A stretch of 64,000 nucleotides of DNA, from contig CM037781.1 in the NCBI GenBank assembly GCA_021229015.1, forward strand, positions 36,128,759-36,192,758, in the 5' to 3' direction. This document shows, piece by piece, positions 57,110-64,000 of this stretch. Source of the DNA: Solen grandis (lineage: Eukaryota > Mollusca > Bivalvia > Adapedonta > Solenidae). A program made the position numbers and the translations under genes. The notes beneath the pieces were generated by a model, which was not told the origin of the DNA, did not search any database, and saw only the letters and a program-made list of their open reading frames with translations. Position 1 is the first letter of the stretch. Every line of letters starts with the position of its first letter.

Positions 57110-60100
57110 CTAGAAGAAATGGGTTAATATAAAACAGAATAAATATGGAAGCTCAGTATATATTATCAGCACATATAATATTAACACATACATATTGCTA
57201 TTAATAATATTTGTAAAAACATAATCGAANNNNNNNNNNNNNNNNNNNNNNNNNNNNNNNNNNNNNNNNNNNNNNNNNNNNNNNNNNNNNNNNNNNNNNN
57301 NNNNNNNNNNNNNNNNNNNNNNNNNNNNNCCAGCTACGTAGGTGTGGACGATGCTACTCCACGCATTACTGCTCTAAGTCTTGTCAGGCTTGTCACTGGC
57401 CAGTTCACAAGCAACATTGCTTGAAAGATACGACTAGCAGGCCCAGGAGAGATGTCAATCCGACAGTGAGTTTTCGCACTATGAAAACGATGCTTTGAAG
57501 TAAAAAAGAAGAATGCTGTGTCTTTATTACTATAATTATGTTTCAATTAGTTTTTATCATATTTAGTCAATTGTCACCGTCGACTAATATTTCTGTATAA
57601 TTCTTATCAAACTTTACATCAGACACCGTCGCATCAATCATCCTTTACATGTATCTGATGATAATTTTTGTCTGACAAACAACAAACAATTTCAAATTCA
57701 TGTAGGACATCATACACATGTTCCTTTTTAGGTCACAAAAAAGGCATGCAGTAACGGACATATCCAAAGATCCGAAAGAAACAAAAGCAGAGAAAAGCCA
57801 AGCAAATCTCACAGTCTAGACAGCAGTGAACTTGAAACCGATATGACAGTATGAGCATCAACGAGAAATTCTGTACGGTTAAAAAACTGATGGAACAAGA
57901 ATACAGCCAGGACATAATCCCAACTGCAGAGGATGAAGAACCCCTTGACATGGCAAGTGAGGCCCAAGTGAAGGGGAAGGACGAGGTTGAACCTGAGACA
58001 GAACAAGAGACAGCTGCTACTGATAGAGTGACGTCACACACTGATGTACATGGGAGTGAAGAGTCCGATTGCGGGTCCAGTAAAGAGAATGAAGGCGCAG
58101 TCAGCAACAACAGCCCTAATAGCAGCAGCAGGTCAGATATTATGTCAACTGGAAATGAACGCGCGGAAGAGGTTGACGACGCCGAAAATAAGGGTATAGC
58201 CACGGACGTGTGTAAGATGTGTGGCAAGGTTGGAAACCTGAAGGTGTGCTCCAGGTGCAAGTCTGCCTCCTATTGCAGCCGCGCTTGTCAGTCTTCCGAC
58301 TGGAAAATACACAAACTGACATGCAGGGTATACTTTCTTTATATATTTTTTCGATACATATACGGTAAAAATATGTATAAGTTTAAATCTACATGTATTT
58401 ATCATATTTTATTTAAGCGTTGTCTTTGGTTTGTGTATCCCTGGTGGCCAAAAGGTCCTCATGAGCGGGAGGTCGATTCCCGACATACTTAAGTCGTAAA
58501 ATTCGTGCTTGTAGCTTCCTACTTAGGTTGGTAGCTCCCTGCTTGGCGTTCAGCACATGTACAGGGTAATCACAGGGCTTGATGGCCCGGTCTCAAAATA
58601 ACCCTTTCCCTCATAGAGGAAACCATGAAAAGACCTATGCGAACAACATAAAACCAGATCAGCCTGCGAGTAACTCGCAGGCTGATCAGGTTTTATGATG
58701 TTCGCTGCTCCTCAATGGTCTGGTAATGAGGATTTTACAATTAAATTTGGTAAGGTTTGAGTTTGGCTTTCTGCAGATCAGGCTTTATGTGGTACCTATT
58801 GAGTGCGTCAAAATGAGTCTATATGGGGGAAAGGGATAATGTGACCGGCACATGTATATGGGGTGGTTTTGAGTGTCTGAAGCTCTTTGTATATCTGACG
58901 TAGACATAATCTCAAATGACTGAGATACTTGTAGACAGTTAAACCTAACAAGCAAACAATCATAGATATTTAAAAGTCATACGCCACTAATTACAAATCC
59001 AAAGTTAGGGGACTTCTAGAATTTAAGAAAATGATGATAGAATATTTGCACACACACACATACACACACACACACACATATAAAAATGCGTATTGCGTAT
59101 CTGTAAGACATGCATGCTAACCAATTAAAATGAAACGCAATTGAGTATGTATATTATACTATATTCCAGTTCTTATTTCCAGCTCATTATTTAAAAAAAA
59201 AGTAAGATTCATTTGCTTTTTTTCACTTTAACTTTTCTCCAGACCCCAGGAAATTCTGATGGTCACGAGACAGTGTTTACTGCATCAAATTTTGACACTT
59301 TACTGCATCCCACGGGACCAATTGGGCCTTCCTTTTTCCCGATGCTCTCCCAGGAGAAGGCCCGAATAATTGCCTCCAGACCCCCGGGCTCCCTCGACTG
59401 GGCAGTGTCTGAGGCCTCCAGGTTATTTCCGGAGTGGAACATCCTCGTGGACTTCGGGGACATTCCGCACGAGATTATGACCCCGTTCCTGTTTCCTTTT
59501 CCGTTCCTGAGGAGGCATACATCCGTGCTAGTGGCTTTCATGTACCGTTATCACGAGCATGTGATGCGACACGGAGTTTATTTGAAGGTAATGAAAAGAT
59601 AGGGATGCATCGAAGTATCTGTCTGTCACAAATAATCAATGAATGGTTTTGGTTTTAGACTTTTCAGTAAATCTCCCAAGATAAATGTATGCGATCAGAT
59701 GTATGTCGAAAATCGACAATCATGAAATGGCCGACAGGTCTTAGATATACATGTAATTTGTCTCCAGTACCAGAGAAATCTGACTTGTATTTATACCCCC
59801 CGCACAACGAAGTTGTAAGGGAGGTATACTGGATTCAGCTAGTCTGTCTGACCGTCCGGCCGCCTGTCGGTTTCTTTGTCCGGACCGTAACTCAAAAAGT
59901 ATAAAAGGCATCAAGATGAAACTTCATATGTGGATAGATTTTATTGAGAGTGCAGTGATTAAGAACCATAACTCTCTGTCGCAAAATTTTGGAGTTATTG
60001 TCCTTCGTAAATGTTCATACTTAATTTTTGTCCGGGCCGTAACTCAAAAAGTATAAAAGGCATCAAGATGAAACTTCATAAGTGGATAGATCTCATTGAG

Positions 60101-60958
60101 GGGACGTGCAGTGACCAAGAACCACAACTCTCTGTCCCTTAATTTTGGAGTTAATGCCCTTTGTAAATTTTCATACTTAATTTTAGTCCTGGCCGTAACT
60201 CTAAAAGTATAAGATATCAAGATGAAACTTCATATGTTGATAGATCTCATTGAGGGGGCGTGCAGTGTCCATGGACTATAAATCTTTGTCGCGTAATTTT
60301 GGAGTTATTGCCCATTGTAAATTTCATACTTAATTTGCATCCAAATAAATTAATGTATGTGTTAATATTATTTATTTTCCTTGTTGAGATATTACATTTA
60401 TATGTCTCTGACCTACATGTTATTTGTATTAAAATCCCTGTGACAAAGCGACATGCAGGATGTATCTGTGCCATTACAATAGCAGTTCTAGTTAATTCTG
60501 GTCATTTATTTACTTTTTTTCTTGTTCCCATGGATACAACTAATTCTACATCAAAGTTTATACGATGTGATTGTGAAGTCATTTTACTAGGAAAACGGAG
60601 AACTGTCATTGGGGAAATGCTCATATACTGTAATTAGTAACAACACAGACGTGTTTCGCGTTCTTTACAGGATGAATTAATTTCTATTAGATATTTTAAA
60701 TGTTTTCTACCGCTTTATGATGATACATTTGACCTGTTTTAGGACGTCAATGATGCCACGACCCACGTGGAATTTTACCTGGACGACTTCTTGGATATCC
60801 CTCTCCCGTACTTCAGTTACAGTCAGGTGCGGCCCGGTGGTTACATTTGTATCAAATTCCCGGAGGTTCACTTATTCAGGGACGGCGCGGTTGGATTGCG
60901 GATAAACGATCCCTCTGAAGTCCGTATATTGGATATGAGCAAGTTTCACCGCGGTTAA
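55563..60958 (+). CDS. double MYND zinc-finger protein (5 exons seen, broken by gap)
   Basis: Plus-strand gene assembled from exons at 55,563-55,810, 57,330-57,465 (5' end in the gap), 57,732-58,327, 59,243-59,587 and 60,743-60,958 with stop TAA. It carries two MYND-type zinc fingers, usually protein-protein contact modules binding proline-rich motifs, separated by a long acidic Ser/Glu-rich linker. A ~187-residue C-terminal region is unrecognised. No SET domain or other catalytic motif is seen. Junctions after the first MYND exon are all phase 0. There is one apparent frameshift near 57,835-57,853. Function unknown; scaffold or transcription-linked role is only inference from MYND family habits. 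Confidence 0.85.
55811..56885. other. intron on both strands, no gene recognised
   Basis: AT-rich; intron of the plus-strand gene and of the patatin gene at once. Nothing assigned. Confidence 0.4.
56886..57036. mobile_element. palindromic MITE, AAAGTCCCTG family, copy 4
   Basis: aaagtccccgtaatggtttc and gagccattacagggacttt ends, arms accaagataaccagggtacc and ctctggttatctccg. Lies 46 bases beyond the donor of the 27-nt patatin exon. Confidence 0.8.
57083..57109 (-). CDS. patatin gene exon 1 seen (27-nt microexon)
   Basis: Acceptor ttcttctag and donor gtacgt border 27 bases encoding HKLIPDDN plus one base of a split codon. It enters with two bases and leaves with one, which fits the two-base start of the next exon (split Asp). 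Its size makes it the least certain exon; support is splice sites and phase only. There is no in-frame start, so upstream coding exon(s) lie in the 57,230-57,329 gap or beyond. Confidence 0.55.
57230..57329. other. assembly gap (100 N)
   Basis: Exactly 100 N. It removes the 5' half of the first MYND finger exon and possibly upstream exon(s) of both genes. The true missing length is unknown. Confidence 0.99.
57330..57465 (+). CDS. MYND gene exon: first MYND finger (5' end in gap)
   Basis: Begins directly after the N run. Encodes QLRRCGRCYSTHYCSKSC then HWPVHKQHC: the second Cys pair, YC-x3-C and H-x3-C ligands of a MYND finger. The first Cys-x2-Cys pair must lie in the missing sequence. Donor gtgagt follows NPT in phase 0. 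Confidence 0.87.
57732..58327 (+). CDS. MYND gene exon: acidic linker and second MYND finger, with frameshift
   Basis: Acceptor ctttttag in phase 0 opens a 40-codon frame (VTKKACSNGHI..ELETDMTV) that hits TGA at 57,852. The rest of the exon is read in another frame, open from about 57,836, through an acidic linker to the second MYND finger at 58,211-58,324 (CKMCGKVGNLKVCSRCK, then SYCSRACQSSDWKIHKLTC; all seven Cys and the His present). Donor is gtatac in phase 0. The switch implies a one-base indel (assembly error or real lesion) or an alternative transcript starting at ATG 57,851. Confidence 0.82.
58432..58965 (+). mobile_element. SINE family A split by a piggyBac-like MITE
   Basis: Left part ccctggtggccaaaaggtcc to gatggcccggtctcaaa; right part taatgtgaccggcacatgta to atctcaaatgactgagatac and agttaaacctaacaagcaaa. 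The two halves are continuous in intact copies. Confidence 0.8.
58602..58835. mobile_element. piggyBac-like MITE, intact (234 bp), ATAA flanks
   Basis: Ends CCCTTTCCCTCATAGAGG and tatatgggggaaaggg, complete central palindrome GCCTGCGAGTAACTCGCAGGC. Flanked on both sides by ATAA instead of TTAA. Inserted in a SINE inside a MYND-gene intron. Confidence 0.85.
59048..59080. repeat. (CA)n microsatellite
   Basis: CA repeat with one interruption, in the intron between MYND exons ending 58,327 and starting 59,243. Confidence 0.9.
59243..59587 (+). CDS. MYND gene exon: C-terminal region
   Basis: Acceptor cttttctccag, donor gtaatg, phase 0 on both sides. Encodes 115 residues rich in Pro and aromatics, including GPIGPSFFPMLSQEKARIIA, LDWAVSEASRLFPEWNILVD and PFLFPFPFLRRHTSVLVAF. 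The higher GC compared with flanking introns supports coding. Domain not recognised. Confidence 0.87.
59790..60345 (+). repeat. repeat with three ~155-bp units
   Basis: Starts ataccccccgcacaacgaag and ttgtaagggaggtatactgg; units with ccgtaactcaaaaagtataa and gatgaaacttcatatg begin near 59,883, 60,038 and 60,195. A common molluscan repeat type, in the last intron of the MYND gene. Confidence 0.65.
60743..60958 (+). CDS. MYND gene last exon
   Basis: Acceptor cctgttttag, phase 0, TAA stop at 60,956-60,958. Encodes 71 residues: DATTHVEFYLDDFLDIPLPY, VRPGGYICIKFPEVHLF, INDPSEVRILDMSKFHRG. Soluble, mixed beta-type pattern; not recognised. Confidence 0.87.
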   Translation, partial: DVNDATTHVEFYLDDFLDIPLPYFSYSQVRPGGYICIKFPEVHLFRDGAVGLRINDPSEVRILDMSKFHRG

Positions 60959-61599
60959 TTGAACAAGGCGTCTAGCGAGTCTTTGGAACTCTAAGGGACC
61001 ATAAACTATAGGATGGTAATGGTGCTGGTTAACGTTCACAAAAAGTGCGAGATAAAAAATCCTATGTGCGTCATTTTTATCCATTCTGTTTTCTAAAAAC
61101 GCGGAACCTAAATTCCAAATAACTTCTATACATATTTTGGTACCCTTTTAATATACAAACTGGCGCATGTATGTTTTGTTTACATTCTTAATTGTTTTCT
61201 CTTTTTTATTTTATTTTTTTTTCAATTTAATTACTGTCCCTTAACTTCCAAAGTGAAAATCAGGTCGTATTTCGGCCATTATACTTCATTTAAATGGCGT
61301 CATTTTTGCTACATTGTTTGTCATTAGTATATTTTCATAAAATATAAGAACTGAGATGCACAACACAAGTGCGTTTTCGAGCGCGCGCTCTGCGACTTGT
61401 ATTTTATTACGAAGTTAAAACATATTTTCCTTCCTTCTGTATATAGAGAAAGATGTGAGTCTTGTTAGAATTCACTATAGTACACATGTACTAAAGCATT
61501 TAGTCTATTTCTATTAGTATACGTCTGTAACAGATCAACATTCAACAGTTGTTTCATACAGAGGGGGAGATAAAGGGTCTTCAGATCTGCTTTCATTCT
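60959..61599 (+). other. probable 3'UTR of the MYND gene
   Basis: Follows the TAA stop; no further coding. No AATAAA before the repeat at 61,600; the first canonical one downstream is at 62,359-62,364. Confidence 0.4.
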
Positions 61600-62120
61600 G
61601 TTTAGCTCACCTTAGCACAAAGTGCCATTACATGGCGTTTGTCGTCAGTTTTCAATAACTTTAATAACCGCTTTGCCAATTTTGATAAAACTATACAGGG
61701 ATATTTCTATTCTCCAAAGTCCCTCTTTCAGATCCGTTCAATAAGTCAGTACTAAACAGAAATCTCATTGCCAATGCAACGGAAAAATTTAAAATCTCTA
61801 ATAACTGTGAAGTTAAATTTGAATGAGTTTTGATACAGATAGTCCTTGGTTGAGTCTTCACTAGGATAATTCAAATCATTTAATCTTGTAAGAAACATAG
61901 CTGCCAGCGGCGTGGCTAATTGTGAGAAAAATATGTTTTTCTATGTATGACGTTGCAAATTCATTTTTTTTTTTTTTTAGTTCCCTTTATAGGTAACCCC
62001 GTTTATTTTCACCCAGGTCAGAAAAATTCCCTGCTGACATTACACTATGAAAATTGTTATAGTAAATTTGTTGTATAAAATGCCTCCATGTATCATTCAA
62101 CAACAAACTTTTCAGCTCAC
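61600..62120 (+). repeat. 'TTTAGCTCACC' type molluscan repeat, downstream of MYND gene
   Basis: tttagctcaccttagcacaa, ggcgtttgtcgtcagttttc, ataaccgctttgccaatttt and a late cagctcacctattg. Related by its end to the elements at 10,835, 37,088 and 43,962. Confidence 0.55.
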
Positions 62121-62358
62121 CTATTGTCAATATTTGAATTTTGGTTCTCTATAGTGTGACAAGACTCTCTCCGGCTTGGCAACAGTCTTATTTTGTTTTT
62201 GTTATTAATTGCCCGACGTTAAAACTTTTACTTATAATCCATTCTCCAAAATTATTATACACTGACTGCTGTTGTGTTTGTGACAATCAAACATTTTGGG
62301 GAGCATCACTCTTCTCTGAAGCTTTCTTGTTTTACTGTATTATCAAATGCATAATAGC

Positions 62359-62364
62359 AATAAA
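62359..62364 (+). terminator. candidate poly(A) signal AATAAA
   Basis: First canonical hexamer seen downstream of the MYND stop codon; it would give a 3'UTR of about 1.4 kb. No cleavage-site evidence. Confidence 0.2.
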
Positions 62365-63239
62365 GAGATATTTTTGGAGAAAATATTTGATTTATTTATA
62401 TACATTGTATATAAATTTATTTTTTTCTGCTTAAGTACACATGTGAAATGTAAACGTTTACCCTTGCAACACGCATAATGTGAAGGTACATTTTTGAGGC
62501 TTTTCCATCAGGTATATTGAAGGATGATGAGAGAAGACACTTTTGTTTCTTTAAATATATAGACATGCTTTTCAGTTTACCTTATATGGTATTTCCTTTA
62601 ATAAGATTAATGATATGAATGGTTTAAAAAAATAACTCTAATCTTTTTTTTATCCTGGTTTAACAAAGAAGCAACTATATGTGCTATCATTTTTTCCGTT
62701 ATCTTTCTTATCATTTTATGTATAGAACAATGGACTTAACAACAATCACAAAATACATGTAATTAAAGAATATAATGAACTTAACGACTACCACAAAATA
62801 ATTAAACAATGAACTTTACGACTTAACGACAGTCACAAAATAATCAAACAATTCAATAGACTTTACAAACAGTTGCTTTTTTTTGTTGTTGTTGTTTTAA
62901 ACAGTTGTTTTAAAGTTTATTAAATACAATACAAAATTAACACACTTTTCTGTTAACACCTCAGCTTCATTAAAAAAAATGTTGCTATTATTTTTGTGAG
63001 ATCCTAGTCTGCACTCATTGTATATAGGAATTATATATTCATTTTTTCAGATTCAATAAGCGATCCGAATTTCTCAACAAAAGTGTCTTATGCGCATATT
63101 TCAAACCCTGATATTTGAATCTTTATATACGTTGTGATGAGACTTTAATTTCTAGTAATGTAGATAATGAAAATTAACACCAGTCTTAAATAATGTTAAC
63201 TGTTAACTATCTTCTACTATAAGTTTTATAAGTTAACGC

Positions 63240-63380
63240 CAAATATGTCCATTTTAAATGTATGTTTACTCTTTTTGTGTTTAATGTTATGTATGTGTTG
63301 ATTGTCGGTATATTGCTATTCATAGCTAATGTTTTTCAGTTATTGTCTCCGACAATAAATAAAATTTGAATTGAATTGAC
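63240..63380 (+). repeat. LINE-like 3' tail or gene 3' end
   Basis: ttattgtctccgacaataaa followed by taaaatttgaattgaattga, with overlapping AATAAA at 63,354 and 63,358. The (GAATT)n ending is typical of some invertebrate non-LTR retrotransposon 3' ends, but a plain mRNA end is also possible. Confidence 0.4.
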
Positions 63381-64000
63381 TATTCTTTATTTTCAAATGC
63401 AAAAGAGAGAAGGAGAAAGATGTCGTATTCAGATTTACATTGGTAAATTATTTTGTCCCTTTCTCTCTACACACAAACACACATACGCAAATTGAGAGAG
63501 TGGAAGAGAAGGAAAGATTGTCTTATAGAGATGTGTAGGTAATGCATTGCCTAATTATTTCTCTTTCCAAAGTTTCTTTTTGGTAAAAAGATAGTTCTAT
63601 TCTTGGTGATTTACGGCGTTTAAACACTCTTTAACCGATGTGAATCTAAAACGCATGATTTTACACATGTGTATGTTAACCATTTCTTATAGAAACAATA
63701 CACGTATCTTTGGAATATTAATACGTCAGATGTGCAAAAAGGCTTTGGAATCAAATGCGTTTCATTGTTTACAAACGGGGCAAGCTTTTTAGTTTCACAA
63801 TCAAATTGCAGCAAGCGGAATGCGATAAGCAGCTAAATTGCATTGTAAATCAAACGGATTGCGTTTATAAAGGTCCACAATTATGAAAAAGGTACTTGCA
63901 TGGAGATGATTACATTTGAAATTTGGATTGTATTTAACAACGGCAGAATAAGTAACAAGCAGAATAGAATTTTGACAAGGTTGCCCTTCCATACGGTACA
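63381..64000. other. no gene recognised
   Basis: AT-rich with GA/CA-rich patches (63,400-63,520). Short minus-strand frames only. Confidence 0.4.

Noticed and set aside
57733..58260. 175-codon minus-strand open frame
   Set aside because: It is the antisense shadow of the MYND exon, which has zinc-finger ligands and splice sites on the plus strand.

Overview
The window reads as nuclear DNA of a marine mollusc, most likely a bivalve. It is AT-rich, its genes are short exons with GT-AG splice sites scattered among kilobase introns, and it is full of tRNA-headed SINEs, short palindromic MITEs, minisatellites and the repeat type with 'AGCTCACC' ends and GACGACGG runs that is common in clam and mussel genomes. 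The organism call is inference; no species-diagnostic gene is present. Two runs of exactly 100 N (7,130-7,229 and 57,230-57,329) are assembly gaps.

Three host genes can be supported. (1) The main one fills 7.3-57.1 kb on the minus strand: 14 exons (1,820 coding bases over about 50 kb) that join in one reading frame at every junction. They encode a patatin-like phospholipase with oxyanion-hole GGGNKG, nucleophile GSSAG and catalytic DGG. Two EF-hand calcium-binding loops are inserted inside the patatin domain, before its C-terminal strand/helix. Its first exon(s) are missing. (2) On the plus strand from about 55.6 to 60.96 kb is a protein with two MYND zinc fingers and a C-terminal domain I do not recognise. 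One exon is partly lost in the second gap and one shows an apparent frameshift. Its exons interdigitate with the 5' end of the patatin gene on the other strand. (3) At 3.66-3.80 kb on the minus strand is one first coding exon with a clear signal peptide, belonging to a secreted or membrane protein whose remaining exons are not identifiable here.

Layout: 1-7.1 kb, repeats, nested MITEs, a 537-bp tandem duplication and the signal-peptide exon; 7.3-20.3 kb, the exon-dense 3' half of the patatin gene (EF-hands and C-terminus); 20.3-45.1 kb, two very large introns holding two big minisatellites (about 1.5 kb of 22-bp units and 2.9 kb of 23-bp units), SINEs and a candidate small hairpin; 45-57.1 kb, the 5' half of the patatin domain; 55.6-61 kb, the MYND gene; 61-64 kb, its downstream region with repeat sequence and poly(A)-signal-like sites.

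The strongest biological signal is the patatin/EF-hand architecture, which suggests a lipid acyl hydrolase directly gated by calcium. The rest is mainly mobile-element biology: at least five MITE families, at least four tRNA-derived SINE families (two sharing one 3' tail), and several insertions nested within others.
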